Positions 1 to 19,394 of a stretch of DNA of 64,000 nt are shown in pieces; positions within the stretch are counted from its first letter, which is position 1; each line of letters opens with the position of its first letter. A model generated the notes under the pieces. It ran no database searches, was not told the DNA's origin, and worked only from the letters and a program-made list of their open reading frames with translations. The position numbers and the translations under genes were made by a program. This DNA is from Ancylobacter polymorphus (lineage in GTDB: Bacteria; Pseudomonadota; Alphaproteobacteria; Rhizobiales; Xanthobacteraceae). Location: NCBI RefSeq assembly GCF_022836935.1, contig NZ_CP083239.1, positions 3,672,001 to 3,736,000 on the forward strand, written 5' to 3'.

Positions 1-932
<932 letters not shown>

Positions 933-959
933 ATCAGATCCTCGTACCGGCTCTCGTCA

Positions 960-1430
960 TCACCAGCGATAGTGAGAGAAGGCCCGGTTGGCCTCCGCCA
1001 TGCGGTGCGTGTCTTCACGTTTCTTCACGGCAGTGCCGCGATTGTTCGAAGCGTCGAGCAGTTCGCCCGACAGGCGCTCCACCATCGTCTTCTCGTTGCG
1101 GGCGCGGGCGGCAGTGATCAGCCAGCGGATCGCAAGAGCCTGACGACGCTCGGGGCGCACTTCGACCGGCACCTGGTAGGTGGCGCCGCCGACACGGCGG
1201 GAACGCACCTCGATGGCCGGGCTCACATTGTCGAGCGCCTGGGTGAACACACCCAGCGGCTCGGACTTGGCACGGGTCTCGACGAGGTCGAGCGCGCCGT
1301 AAACGATCGCCTCGGCGACCGACTTCTTGCCGTCATACATGACGGCGTTCATGAAGCGGCTCAGCACTTCCGACCCGAACTTCGGATCGGGAGTGACTTC
1401 ACGGCGCTCTGCACGATGACGACGGGACAT
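960..1430 (-). CDS. rpsG: 30S ribosomal protein S7
   Basis: The 156-residue product has the length and sequence of bacterial S7, the primary 16S rRNA 3'-domain binder that nucleates assembly of the 30S head. The N-terminus [10 protein letters not shown] and the motifs [12 protein letters not shown] and RWL are characteristic. It sits 11 bases downstream of rpsL and 27 bases upstream of fusA, so it is translated from the str-operon message. In E. coli S7 represses this operon by binding the rpsL-rpsG spacer. The spacer here is very short, so that mode of control cannot be assumed. Confidence 0.98.
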   Translation of the reverse strand: MSRRHRAERREVTPDPKFGSEVLSRFMNAVMYDGKKSVAEAIVYGALDLVETRAKSEPLGVFTQALDNVSPAIEVRSRRVGGATYQVPVEVRPERRQALAIRWLITAARARNEKTMVERLSGELLDASNNRGTAVKKREDTHRMAEANRAFSHYRW

Positions 1431-1441
1431 CGCTCAAATCC

Positions 1442-1813
1442 TCACTTCGGCCGCTTGGCGCCGTACTTCGACCGGCGCTGCTTGCGGTTCTTGACGCCCT
1501 GCGTATCGAGCACGCCGCGCAGGATGTGATAGCGCACGCCGGGAAGATCCTTGACGCGGCCGCCGCGGATCATCACCACGGAGTGTTCCTGCAGGTTATG
1601 CCCCTCGCCGGGGATGTAACCGATGACTTCATAGCCATTGGTCAAACGAACCTTCGCGACCTTACGAAGCGCCGAGTTCGGCTTCTTCGGGGTCGTCGTA
1701 TAGACGCGGGTGCAAACGCCGCGCTTCTGCGGGCTGGCCTGCAGCGCCGGAACCTTGTTCCGGGCCTTCTGGGCTTCCCGCGGCTTGCGGATCAGCTGGT
1801 TGATCGTCGGCAC
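1442..1813 (-). CDS. rpsL: 30S ribosomal protein S12
   Basis: A 123-residue S12, the decoding-centre protein of the 30S subunit. The loop [12 protein letters not shown] and the later [13 protein letters not shown] carry the two lysines (E. coli K42 and K87 positions) that are changed in streptomycin-resistant mutants. Both are lysine here, so the sequence looks streptomycin-sensitive. It is the first gene of the str group and lies about 600 bases downstream of rpoC, beyond a terminator. Confidence 0.98.
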   Translation of the reverse strand: MPTINQLIRKPREAQKARNKVPALQASPQKRGVCTRVYTTTPKKPNSALRKVAKVRLTNGYEVIGYIPGEGHNLQEHSVVMIRGGRVKDLPGVRYHILRGVLDTQGVKNRKQRRSKYGAKRPK

Positions 1814-2349
1814 GTGTCTCGCCTTCGTCTCGCTGCGCTGGAACAGGAATGTCCCGCGCTAACCCAATTTCCGCGGCCACAACCGCATTCTTCTCTCGAC
1901 GGTTCGGAACAGTCAGCACATACCGAGCTATCTGCGAACGAAAGAAGCGCCGCCGGCCAGGATCTGGCCGAGGGCGCTGTACGTTCAGAGGACCACGCGA
2001 CAGCCTTTAAGGCTGCCAGTTGCGCGGTCATGCGCCGGATTTGGTCGTGCGTGCGTTCCGGCAGCGTCTTGACGTTCTGTGTCCAGACAGGGTGTCCGAA
2101 CGCGGCAACATCAACCGCCTGCCGTGAAAGTACGCGCCTTCTACGCGGCGACTCGCCGTTCGTCAACCCTTAACCGCGCGTTTGGACGCTCACAGCCCCG
2201 TGCGAGGCGTTGCCGTCGTTAGATTTCATCCATGACGCCCGCCACGCAACAAAGATGCTCGGATTCACGTCTCTGGCATCCATCGCCTTATGAGGTTTCG
2301 CGTCGCCATACGGGCGACTCGCGCGCGGCGCTGGCGATTCCCGATTCCA
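1814..2349. other. Intergenic region rpsL-rpoC, no gene seen
   Basis: About 540 bases between the rpoC terminator and rpsL. No reading frame here has a plausible protein sequence. It must carry the promoter for rpsL-rpsG-fusA on the minus strand, but I cannot name a -35/-10 pair with confidence. Confidence 0.6.
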
Positions 2350-2383
2350 CAAAAAAAGGCCGCCCTGCGAGGGGCGGCCTTTC
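2350..2383 (-). terminator. Intrinsic terminator after rpoC
   Basis: A perfect 11-bp stem (2355-2365 paired with 2372-2382) with a 6-base loop is followed on the minus strand by a run of T bases (complement of the A run at 2351-2357). It lies about 30 bases past the rpoC stop codon and would end the rplJL-rpoBC transcript before rpsL. Confidence 0.9.
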
Positions 2384-2409
2384 GATTCTGCCAGGTCTTA
2401 CCGCACCGG

Positions 2410-6600
<4,191 letters not shown>

Positions 6601-6725
6601 CGCCGTCTCCTTCGGCTGGACCCCGCCTCCGCCGCCGCGGCTTGCTGGGGTCACGGAAAAGTCTGGTCTGTCGCGCGATCGAAAAGGCGGACGCAATCTG
6701 CGCGCCCGCCCTTGGTCTCAGTCGG

Positions 6726-10856
<4,131 letters not shown>

Positions 10857-11084
10857 GTCGCTCCTCGCTCCGTCCGAGTATCCGTCAGCGCCATCCACGA
10901 ACCCGGCGGGAGGGCCGGTGGCCTTGCGTGGAGGCTTAAGATCACAAAACAATCCGACAAGGTTGAGGCACTCAGCGTGCCTGCCTCCGGCCGTTCCGTA
11001 ACCGACGGCTCGCCAGACGACCCGCTCCGGATCGTCGGGGAAGCCGTCGGGCTTCCATAGACACGCCTCCACAGGGAAGGCAGA

Positions 11085-11106
11085 GGCCGCCGGCGAACCG
11101 GCGGCC
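11085..11106 (-). promoter_or_regulatory. Hairpin in the rplL-rpoB spacer (possible attenuator)
   Basis: A perfect 9-bp GC stem (11085-11093 with 11098-11106, 4-base loop) lies 17 bases past the rplL stop codon. It has no T run on the minus strand, so it should be a weak terminator or RNA-processing signal. In E. coli a partial terminator in the same position lowers rpoBC expression relative to the ribosomal proteins; the same role here is inferred from position. Confidence 0.55.
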
Positions 11107-11123
11107 CCGAAATGATCAGAAGA

Positions 11124-11498
<375 letters not shown>

Positions 11499-11547
11499 TT
11501 TACTTAAGTCCTTGGATTTCGGTTCGAACCAGTATTACCGGGAAGCC

Positions 11548-12066
11548 TCACGCGGCTTCGTTCTCTTTGGCATAGGCCGCAAACACGCGGGCGAGCTTGG
11601 CCGCCGGCGCGGTGCTGAGCTGCGCGATCTTGGTCGCCGGGGCCTGGATGAGGCCGACCAGCTTCGCACGCAGTTCATCAAGGGACGGCATGGTGGCCAG
11701 AGCCTTCACACCATCCACATTCAGGGCCGTGGTGCCGAACGCTCCGCCGAGGATGACGAACTTGTCGTTCGTCTTGGCGAAGTCGACGGCAACCTTCGGA
11801 GCCGCAACAGGATCGCTGGAATAAGCGATGATGGTCGGACCCTTCAGCAGGGAACCGACATGTGCGACGTCCGAACCTTCGAGAGCGATCTTGGCGAGGC
11901 GGTTCTTCGCCACCTTCACGGTCGCACCATTCGCCTTCATCTGCCGACGCAAGGTCTGCAGCTGGGCGACGGTGAGGCCGGAATAGTGGGCCACGACGAC
12001 AACCGAGGTGGTGTTGAACACCTCGGTGAGCGACGTGACGAGCTCTTCTTTTTGTGCTCGATCCAC
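11548..12066 (-). CDS. rplJ: 50S ribosomal protein L10
   Basis: L10 anchors the L7/L12 stalk to the 50S subunit and, in well studied bacteria, represses its own operon. The start chosen is a GTG ending at 12066 (read as [10 protein letters not shown]), with GGAGA about nine bases upstream, giving 172 residues, the usual length. The open frame reaches 20 codons further to an ATG, but that N-terminus ([10 protein letters not shown]) is unlike any L10. The C-terminal helix that binds L7/L12 is intact. Confidence 0.95.
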   Translation of the reverse strand: MDRAQKEELVTSLTEVFNTTSVVVVAHYSGLTVAQLQTLRRQMKANGATVKVAKNRLAKIALEGSDVAHVGSLLKGPTIIAYSSDPVAAPKVAVDFAKTNDKFVILGGAFGTTALNVDGVKALATMPSLDELRAKLVGLIQAPATKIAQLSTAPAAKLARVFAAYAKENEAA

Positions 12067-12415
12067 TTCACTTGCTCTCCGGTGGCGAGGAAGGGTGACT
12101 TCCCCGCCGGGTTTGCGCCTTGCCACCCCTCCTTGCGGAGCGGTGGCGGTGGTATCCTGTCCCCTGGGACCGGAAAACCGGCCAAGGCGCTGGTTCGAGC
12201 CGAAAGCCAGGACCCGGCGAACCGGAACCGTGCATCGGTCGTAACCCCGTCTATGCTGGCCCCGAAGCGGGATTAAGCCACCTCAAGCGAGGGGCACCGG
12301 CAGTCTCGGACAGGACATAAAGCCGGCAAGGCGAACCCTGCCGGCCTCTCCGCCCGATTTTAAGCGGGCGAAAGCTGAAATTTCATCGGCACGCGGCCGA
12401 CAATGTCGGCAACGA
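12067..12415 (-). promoter_or_regulatory. Probable L10-type mRNA leader upstream of rplJ
   Basis: About 350 untranslated bases separate the predicted rplJ promoter from its GTG start. They contain several hairpins, including a 7-bp stem at 12322-12328 with 12339-12345 and a 6-bp stem at 12351-12356 with 12365-12370. Long structured leaders bound by L10-L12 are known in this position (Rfam L10_leader). I infer the same class from position and structure and did not match a covariance model. Confidence 0.45.
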
Positions 12416-12422
12416 AACCGCC

Positions 12423-12451
12423 CATATAGTGAGTCGCGTGGGATTTGTCAC
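12423..12451 (-). promoter_or_regulatory. Candidate sigma-70 promoter for rplJ-rplL
   Basis: On the minus strand GTGACA (12446-12451) and TATATG (12423-12428) are separated by exactly 17 bases. Each differs from the TTGACA/TATAAT consensus by one or two bases. Position between rplA and the rplJ leader supports a separate promoter for rplJL-rpoBC, as in E. coli. Confidence 0.55.
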
Positions 12452-12536
12452 CCCTGATAGCACCGAGGGCTTGACAAATCCACACCGTCGCAATCACGGG
12501 ACCGCGACCGGCCCCGTGATGCGCGCGCAGGAGCAA

Positions 12537-13238
12537 TCAGCCCGCAACCAGCACCGAAGCCGGCTCGACCTTCAGGCCGGGGCCCATGGTCGAGGAGACG
12601 GCGACGCGCTGGACATAGGTGCCCTTGGCGCCGGTCGGCTTGGCCTTGACCACGGCGTCGGCGAAGGCGCGAATGTTCTCGGCGAGCTTGTCGACCGGGA
12701 ACGAGGCCTTGCCGATGCCCGCATGGATAATGCCGGCCTTCTCGACACGGAACTCGACCGCGCCGCCCTTGGCGGCTTCGACCGCGCCCTTCACGTCCAT
12801 GGTGACGGTGCCAACCTTCGGGTTCGGCATCAGGCCGCGCGGGCCGAGCACCTTACCGAGACGGCCGACGAGCGGCATCAGGTCCGGGGTGGCGATGCAG
12901 CGATCGAAATCGATCGTGCCGCCCTGAATGGTCTCGAGCAGATCCTCGGCACCGACGATGTCGGCACCGGCTGCCTTAGCCTCATCGGCCTTGGCGCCGC
13001 GGGCGAACACGGCGACGCGCACGGTACGGCCCGAGCCGTTCGGCAGGTTGCACACGCCACGGACCATCTGGTCGGCATGGCGGGGATCGACGCCGAGATT
13101 CATCGCCACTTCGATGGTCTCATCGAACTTGGCGTTGGCGCGATCCTTCAGCAGCTGGATCGCCTCATCGAGACCATACAGCTTGGCGGGATCAATGCCC
13201 TCGCGGACGGCGCGAACACGCTTGGAAATCTTGGCCAT
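12537..13238 (-). CDS. rplA: 50S ribosomal protein L1
   Basis: A 233-residue L1, the protein of the mobile L1 stalk that helps release deacylated tRNA and that represses the rplKA message in E. coli. The N-terminal [16 protein letters not shown], the central [17 protein letters not shown] and the C-terminal TMGPGLKVE are diagnostic. It starts four bases after the rplK stop codon, so the two are translationally coupled. Confidence 0.98.
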   Translation of the reverse strand: MAKISKRVRAVREGIDPAKLYGLDEAIQLLKDRANAKFDETIEVAMNLGVDPRHADQMVRGVCNLPNGSGRTVRVAVFARGAKADEAKAAGADIVGAEDLLETIQGGTIDFDRCIATPDLMPLVGRLGKVLGPRGLMPNPKVGTVTMDVKGAVEAAKGGAVEFRVEKAGIIHAGIGKASFPVDKLAENIRAFADAVVKAKPTGAKGTYVQRVAVSSTMGPGLKVEPASVLVAG

Positions 13239-13242
13239 CAGC

Positions 13243-13692
13243 TCAACCCACCACTTCGAGGCCCATGGAACGGGCGGAGCCCTCGATCATGCGCACCGCC
13301 GCGTCGACGGTATCGCAGTTGAGGTCCTTCATCTTCTTCTCGGCGATCTCGCGCATCTGGTTCTGCGAGATCTTGCCGACGAAGCCACCCTTGCCCGGGG
13401 TCTTGGAACCGGAGCCGGGCTTCTTCTTGGTCTCAAGGCCCGCGGCCTTTTTCAGGAAGTAGGAAACCGGGGGGGTCTTCAGCTCGAAGGTGAAGGAACG
13501 ATCCTGGTAGGCGGTGATCACGACCGGGATCGGCATGCCCTTTTCGAGCTGGCCGGTCTGGGCGTTGAACGCCTTGCAGAATTCCATGATGTTGAGGCCG
13601 CGCTGACCGAGCGCCGGGCCGATCGGCGGGGCCGGGTTGGCCGAGCCGGCGGGCACCTGCAACTTGATGTAGCCGGTGATCTTCTTCGCCAT
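13243..13692 (-). CDS. rplK: 50S ribosomal protein L11
   Basis: A 149-residue L11, part of the GTPase-associated centre and the stringent-response sensing site. The start is the ATG ending at 13692 ([12 protein letters not shown]), preceded by GAGGAGTTCACT. The N-terminal [22 protein letters not shown] and the C-terminal rRNA-binding helix region ([13 protein letters not shown]) are standard. The gene normally follows nusG directly, but here two unrelated genes lie between them. Confidence 0.98.
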   Translation of the reverse strand: MAKKITGYIKLQVPAGSANPAPPIGPALGQRGLNIMEFCKAFNAQTGQLEKGMPIPVVITAYQDRSFTFELKTPPVSYFLKKAAGLETKKKPGSGSKTPGKGGFVGKISQNQMREIAEKKMKDLNCDTVDAAVRMIEGSARSMGLEVVG

Positions 13693-13945
13693 AGTGAACT
13701 CCTCGGCGGCGCGACAGCCAGTCGCAAACGCCAAAGCACGCCGTCGCGACGGCTTCATCGCGTGCGGCGTAAATGGAGGATCGCGGTAGCGGCACGTTCA
13801 CAATGCTGGCTGGCGAACCGGCCGTGCCTCCCGCGCATGAATGCATGCCGGAGACCGAAGCCTCCTGCTTGCGGGGCCTGCCATACAGGATCAACCCGCG
13901 GAACGCAACCCGGCCGTCATTTCCGCCGACCTCACTTCAGCCGGC

Positions 13946-14317
13946 TTACGCCGCCGACGACAGCGTCCGCCGGCGGCGATGGGCTTCGCGAGCGAGGATC
14001 GCGTCCGCATCAAGGCTGCGAATGGGCTGGCTGAGATCGCGCGGCACGTCGCCTTCCATTTGGAGCGCGAGATAGCGCCCGCAGCACACCCGCAGGAAGG
14101 ACGCGAAGTTCTCCACGCCGCCATGGGCGAAGGTCAGTTCCTCATGCAACCTGGCGAGCAGCTGCGAGAGGCTCATGCCGTCGCGCAGGGCAATCTCCTC
14201 CAGCACCTGCCAATACAGGTTCTCCAGCCGCACGCTGGTGGAGAAGCCGTTGAGCCGCAGCGATTTGAGCCGCGTCTGCCACAGGCTCGGATCAGCCTCG
14301 ATGAAGAGCTTGCACAT
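13946..14317 (-). CDS. Ribbon-helix-helix domain protein (RHH_4 type)
   Basis: A 123-residue protein whose N-terminal half matches the alphaproteobacterial RHH_4 family: a short beta strand (LRLNGFSTSVRLEN, about 20-33) then two helices ending near residue 65 (SLSQLLARLHEEL). Such proteins are presumed DNA binders; no target is known. The start at 14317 (MCKLFIEAD) has a strong GAGGAGG site eight bases upstream; the longer open frame is rejected. It lies 92 bases downstream of the DJ-1/PfpI gene and about 250 upstream of rplK, all on the minus strand. Confidence 0.75.
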   Translation of the reverse strand: MCKLFIEADPSLWQTRLKSLRLNGFSTSVRLENLYWQVLEEIALRDGMSLSQLLARLHEELTFAHGGVENFASFLRVCCGRYLALQMEGDVPRDLSQPIRSLDADAILAREAHRRRRTLSSAA

Positions 14318-14409
14318 GGAGCGCCTCCTCGGCGGCGGGGCACCCTCCCCGCCACACGCATCATAGCCCCGAACCCCGGAGAGGCGAAGATCGGGGCTGG
14401 CAGCGTCAG

Positions 14410-15024
14410 TCAGGCCGCCTCGCGCGCCCCGGTCGTCACCTCGCCATGGGCGATGGTCGTGCCGAGGACAGCAAGAAACTGGGCGATCCACGCCGGGTGC
14501 GCCGGCCAGGCCGGCGCGGATACCAGGTTGCCATCCGTCACCGCCGCGTCGATGGCGATGTCGGCATAAGTGCCGCCCGCAAGCTCCACCTCAGCGCGAC
14601 AGGCAGGATAGGCCGAACAGGTCCGCCCTTCGAGAACGCGGGCGCCGGCGAGCAGCTGCGCCCCATGGCAGATGGCGGCGACCGGCTTGTCGGCCGCGAA
14701 AAAGTGACGGACGATCTCCAACGCACGGGCGTTCATCCGCAGATATTCCGGCGCCCGGCCACCGGGAATCACCAGTGCGTCGTAGCGGGCGGGATCGACC
14801 TCGGCGAAGGTCGCGTTGAGCGCGAAATTGTGGCCGCGCTTTTCCGAATAGGTCTGCTGCCCCTCGAAATCATGGATCGCGGTCGCGACACTATCGCCGG
14901 CCTTCTTGTCCGGGCAGACCGCATGCACCGTGTGCCCGACGGCCAGCAGCGCCTGGAACGGCACCATGGTCTCGTAGTCTTCGACAAAATCGCCGATGAT
15001 CATCAGAATGCGTTTGCCTGCCAT
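14410..15024 (-). CDS. DJ-1/PfpI family protein
   Basis: A 204-residue member of the DJ-1/PfpI superfamily (glyoxalase III, deglycase or protease-like proteins with a Cys nucleophile at a sharp turn). The nucleophile elbow [12 protein letters not shown] is intact, with Cys followed by His. The opening strand [15 protein letters not shown] carries the acidic residue that tunes this Cys. The ATG ending at 15024 is used because GGGAGGTG lies five bases before it; a GTG two codons upstream is less likely. Substrate unknown. It sits 172 bases past nusG, which has its own weak terminator. Confidence 0.85.
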   Translation of the reverse strand: MAGKRILMIIGDFVEDYETMVPFQALLAVGHTVHAVCPDKKAGDSVATAIHDFEGQQTYSEKRGHNFALNATFAEVDPARYDALVIPGGRAPEYLRMNARALEIVRHFFAADKPVAAICHGAQLLAGARVLEGRTCSAYPACRAEVELAGGTYADIAIDAAVTDGNLVSAPAWPAHPAWIAQFLAVLGTTIAHGEVTTGAREAA

Positions 15025-15134
15025 TCTCACCTCCCAGATTGCGCCGCCGTCCGCAGTCGGGCGGCGGCAGGTCTTGGGCAGAGACTAGAACAGCCGGCGC
15101 ACCGAAGGGTGTTAACCCGTTAACGCGCGGACCA

Positions 15135-15166
15135 AAGCAAAAGGGCGCCGCCGAAGCCGCGCCCTT
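15135..15166 (-). terminator. Possible terminator after nusG
   Basis: An 8-bp stem (15141-15148 with 15159-15166) is followed on the minus strand by a T-rich stretch interrupted by G and C. It lies about 30 bases after the nusG stop and could partly separate secE-nusG from the downstream DJ-1 gene. Confidence 0.5.
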
Positions 15167-15196
15167 GCAAAATCCCGGTCGAAAGCGAACCGACCG

Positions 15197-15727
15197 TCAG
15201 ACCTTCTCGACCTGCCCGAATTCCAGTTCGACGGGCGTGGCGCGGCCGAAGATCGACACAGCCACTTTGAGACGCGAACGTCCCTCGTCGACCTCTTCGA
15301 CGACGCCGTTGAACGACGCGAACGGGCCGTCCGACACCTTGACCGTCTCACCAACCTCGAAGGTGATCGAGGGCTTGGGACGCTCAATGCCTTCCTGCAC
15401 TTGCTGAAGGATGCGCATGGCTTCCTTCTCGGCGATCGGCATCGGCTTGTTGTCCGCGCCGAGGAAACCGGTGACCTTCGGCGTGTTCTTGATGAGGTGG
15501 AAGGCCTCGTCGGTCAGGTCCATCTTCACCAGAACGTAGCCGGGGAAGAACTTGCGCTCGGCGTCGACCTTGCGGCCGCGGCGCACCTCGACGACCTTCT
15601 CGGTCGGCACGAGCACCTGCTCGAACAGGTCGGTAAGGCCGCGCTGCGCAGCCTGCTCCTTGATGGAGTCCGCGACCTTCTTCTCGAAGTTGGAATAGGC
15701 GTGAACGATGTACCAGCGCATCGGCAT
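15197..15727 (-). CDS. nusG: Transcription termination/antitermination protein NusG
   Basis: A 176-residue NusG, which bridges the RNA polymerase clamp to Rho or to the ribosome. The N-terminal NGN domain begins MRWYIVHAYSNFEKKV, with FFPGYVLVKMDL, and the C-terminal KOW domain has VKVSDGPFASFNGVVEEV. The ATG ending at 15727 (MPMRWY) is chosen because of the GAGGAGA site seven bases upstream; the ATG two codons later is possible. It follows secE by 11 bases. Confidence 0.97.
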   Translation of the reverse strand: MPMRWYIVHAYSNFEKKVADSIKEQAAQRGLTDLFEQVLVPTEKVVEVRRGRKVDAERKFFPGYVLVKMDLTDEAFHLIKNTPKVTGFLGADNKPMPIAEKEAMRILQQVQEGIERPKPSITFEVGETVKVSDGPFASFNGVVEEVDEGRSRLKVAVSIFGRATPVELEFGQVEKV

Positions 15728-15738
15728 CGCGTCTCTCC

Positions 15739-15936
15739 TCAACGGCCGATTTGCAGGATCTGAGCGATCGCGAAGCTCAGAATCTGGTCGGCGACCAGGA
15801 AGAACAGCGAGGCCAGCACCACCATGACGAACACCATCGCGGTAGTGATGAGCGTCTCGCGACGGGTCGGCCAGGTGACCTTGCGGGCTTCCGCGCGGAC
15901 CTGCTGAAAGAACTCGACCGGGTTCGTCTTCGCCAT
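15739..15936 (-). CDS. secE: Preprotein translocase subunit SecE
   Basis: A 65-residue SecE that clamps the two halves of the SecY channel. The amphipathic segment EARKVTWPTRRETLITT is the conserved cytoplasmic helix, followed by one transmembrane helix (AMVFVMVVLASLFFLVADQIL). The start at 15936 (MAKTNPVEF) gives the normal short alphaproteobacterial form. It lies between tRNA-Trp and nusG. Confidence 0.96.
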   Translation of the reverse strand: MAKTNPVEFFQQVRAEARKVTWPTRRETLITTAMVFVMVVLASLFFLVADQILSFAIAQILQIGR

Positions 15937-16135
15937 GCTCGTCTCGAAACGCCTCTGATGCGGCCCGCGCCGGTATCGGCTGATCGCGGCGCGCCGCCTG
16001 CGGGTCCCGCCTTGCACGCCTTCCGGCGCCCCGGCAACACGACCCTCCAAAAATGCACGAAGCGGGCGTATAGCCCGCAAAGCCGCCTCGCGTCAAAGAA
16101 CCTTTGGCGCTCTTGCCTGCCACCTCCAGGGGAAG

Positions 16136-16212
16136 TGGCAGGAGTGGAGGGACTCGAACCCCCAACCCCCGGTTTTGGAGACCGGTGCTCTAACCAGTTG
16201 AGCTACACTCCT
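16136..16212 (-). tRNA. tRNA-Trp (anticodon CCA)
   Basis: A complete cloverleaf with a 7-bp acceptor stem starting AGGAGTG, D-arm TAGCTCAACTGGTTAGAGC, anticodon loop CTCCAAA and T-arm GGGTTCGAGTCCC, with an encoded 3' CCA. It lies between tuf and secE, a conserved position in proteobacteria. Confidence 0.97.
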
Positions 16213-16388
16213 AGAAGAGTCGGACGGGGCGATGCCCATATCGTCCGACTCTCGAATCGCGAGGCACTATAACCGGCCGCGCGCCTACGTCGAGGGGCGC
16301 GAGGCCCGGTTTCAACAGTTCGACAGCAAAGCGTGAAAAACTTTGTCGCCGGAAAGGGATGCGACCCGCGCACCCCTTCGTCTCGATG

Positions 16389-17579
<1,191 letters not shown>

Positions 17580-17757
17580 AACTCGTTTCCTTCAGCGGCA
17601 TACGGGCCGCGAAAAATCGGGCCGTGGGATAGGCGGTTTCCCGGCTTTCCGCAAGTGCCGCGTTGCGCCGCAGCTGCGGTGGGGATAATCGCATCGCCCT
17701 CGGGCTGGTTCGGCGCATGAACGCGCCGTCGCCTCATATAGGGGCTTGGGAGAAAAG

Positions 17758-17831
17758 TGGAGCGGGTGAAGGGAATCGAACCCTCGTCATCAGCTTGGAA
17801 GGCTGTTGCTCTACCATTGAGCTACACCCGC
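17758..17831 (-). tRNA. tRNA-Gly (anticodon TCC)
   Basis: A complete 74-base tRNA with acceptor GCGGGTG, D-arm TAGCTCAATGGTAGAGC, anticodon loop CTTCCAA, T-arm GGGTTCGATTCCC and encoded CCA. It lies upstream of tuf and 30 bases downstream of tRNA-Tyr. Confidence 0.97.
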
Positions 17832-17861
17832 GAGGTCTGCATAGATTAGCGGAAGGCGACG

Positions 17862-17946
17862 TGGTGGGGGAGGTAGGACTCGAACCTACGAAGGCATAGC
17901 CAGCGGATTTACAGTCCGCCCCCTTTGCCGCTCGGGACACTCCCCC
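17862..17946 (-). tRNA. tRNA-Tyr (anticodon GTA)
   Basis: An 85-base class II tRNA with a long variable arm, acceptor GGGGGAG, anticodon loop CTGTAAA, T-arm AGGTTCGAGTCCT and encoded CCA. It is the first gene of the tRNA-Tyr, tRNA-Gly, tuf transcript and lies about 90 bases after a good promoter. Confidence 0.97.
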
Positions 17947-18036
17947 TCGCACGTCGGCCGATCTGCGATGCGTCGAAATGCATCGGCTTGTCGACCTGAC
18001 CGGGAACCGACGCGATGCGTTTCCCGTGCGGCCGGC

Positions 18037-18065
18037 TTTATGGTGAGGTGCCCCTGCCCTGTCAA
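18037..18065 (-). promoter_or_regulatory. Sigma-70 promoter for tRNA-Tyr, tRNA-Gly, tuf
   Basis: On the minus strand a perfect TTGACA (18060-18065) and CATAAA (18037-18042) are spaced by 17 bases. This is the best promoter-like sequence in the translation cluster and sits directly upstream of tRNA-Tyr. Confidence 0.7.
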
Positions 18066-18213
18066 CCCCGCTGCGTTGGTCCGCTCCCAAAGCTGTGGAT
18101 CACGCGGCGATTTCGCGCGAGACCGGGTGAATGAAAGTCGCGCATGGCGGACAGGGCAAGTGGCTGCGACAAGGCAAATTGCCAAGCGGCGCGCGCCGTG
18201 ACAGAACGCGCGC

Positions 18214-19035
18214 ATGAACGATCGCCCCAGCCGCCCGTCCGGCCGTCCCAAGCCTTCCGCCTCTCGTCCTCGCCAGCCCCGCCCGCGTCCCGCAGGCCGG
18301 CCTTTTGGCGCGTGGCCGGACGATGTGGCGATTCTGTATGGCTGGCACAGCGTGGTCGAAGCGCTGCGCAATCCGCGGCGCAAGCTGCGCCGGCTAATGC
18401 TGACCGAGAACGCCGCGCGTCGTCTGCAGGAAGAAGGAATCCCGCACCGGCTGGACCCGGAAATCGTCCGGCCCGGTGAGATCGACCGTCTGCTCGACCC
18501 CGACGCGGTGCACCAGGGCATGCTGGCCGAGTGCGATCCTCTGCCTTCGCTCAGCCTTGCCAAGGCGGCGGAGTGCGATCTTCTGCTGGTGCTCGACCAG
18601 ATCACCGATCCGCATAATGTCGGCGCCATCGTGCGCTCGGCGGCGGCGCTGAAGGTTGGCGCCATCGTCACCACGGCGCGCCATAGCCCGGCCGCGACCG
18701 GCGTGCTCGCCAAGAGCGCAAGCGGTGGGCTGGAACACGTGCCCTTCTGTTTTGTGGGCAATCTGGCGCGCGCGCTCGACGAACTGAAGCAAAACGGCGT
18801 GCAGGTCGTCGGGCTCGACAGTGAGGGGCCGGCTGATCTGGTCGACACCCCCCTCGCCTCTCCCGTCGCGCTCGTGCTGGGCGCCGAAGGAAAGGGGCTG
18901 CGGCAGCTGACGCGCCAAACCTGCGATACGCTGGCGCGCATCGATCTTCCCGGCGCCATCGTCAGCTTGAACGTGTCGAACGCCGCCGTGCTCGCGCTCT
19001 ATATCGCCCGGCGAGCGATCGGCGCCCCCAACTGA
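18214..19035 (+). CDS. rlmB: 23S rRNA 2'-O-ribose methyltransferase (RlmB/TrmH family)
   Basis: A 273-residue SPOUT-class methyltransferase, probably the one that methylates G2251 of 23S rRNA. After a basic, Arg/Pro-rich N-terminal tail (1-33) comes the substrate-binding domain (LYGWHSVVEALRN). The knotted catalytic domain follows with its three motifs: DPHNVGAIVRSA, VLGAEGKGLR and LPGAIVSLNVSNAAVLALY. It is divergent from the tRNA-Tyr promoter. Confidence 0.92.
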   Translation: MNDRPSRPSGRPKPSASRPRQPRPRPAGRPFGAWPDDVAILYGWHSVVEALRNPRRKLRRLMLTENAARRLQEEGIPHRLDPEIVRPGEIDRLLDPDAVHQGMLAECDPLPSLSLAKAAECDLLLVLDQITDPHNVGAIVRSAAALKVGAIVTTARHSPAATGVLAKSASGGLEHVPFCFVGNLARALDELKQNGVQVVGLDSEGPADLVDTPLASPVALVLGAEGKGLRQLTRQTCDTLARIDLPGAIVSLNVSNAAVLALYIARRAIGAPN

Positions 19036-19394
19036 GCCACGGAATGGTGTCGCTCCGGCTTTACTTGGGAAAAGTCGGATCTTCTGCTGCATTGCAACAT
19101 AAGCAGCAGTTTACGACCAATTGCCAATCGTCAAAACGCCCCGCTTTCGCCACTCTCCCCTGAGGCAAGCGACGGAATCGGAGAATTCCGCGCGCCAGGA
19201 CACCGGGGAAAGGCATCATGCCCATCGTGGCGGGCCGCCTCCGGGAGGAGACAGCCCGAGCCTACGGCGTTCCCCGCAGGGACTCCCAAACTCGGCCATC
19301 ACAAACGCGGCTCTCGCGAGCTGGCTTCATCGTGCGTGCGATCGATCTCGCACGCCACTGCATTGGCGCGACTTACTTTGGGGAAGGGAAACAC
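19036..19394. other. Intergenic region upstream of the MFS gene
   Basis: About 360 bases without a convincing gene. It contains a perfect 8-bp inverted repeat (19334-19341 with 19348-19355, 6-base spacer) 40 bases before the MFS start codon, which could be an operator or leader hairpin. No clear promoter was identified. Confidence 0.5.
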
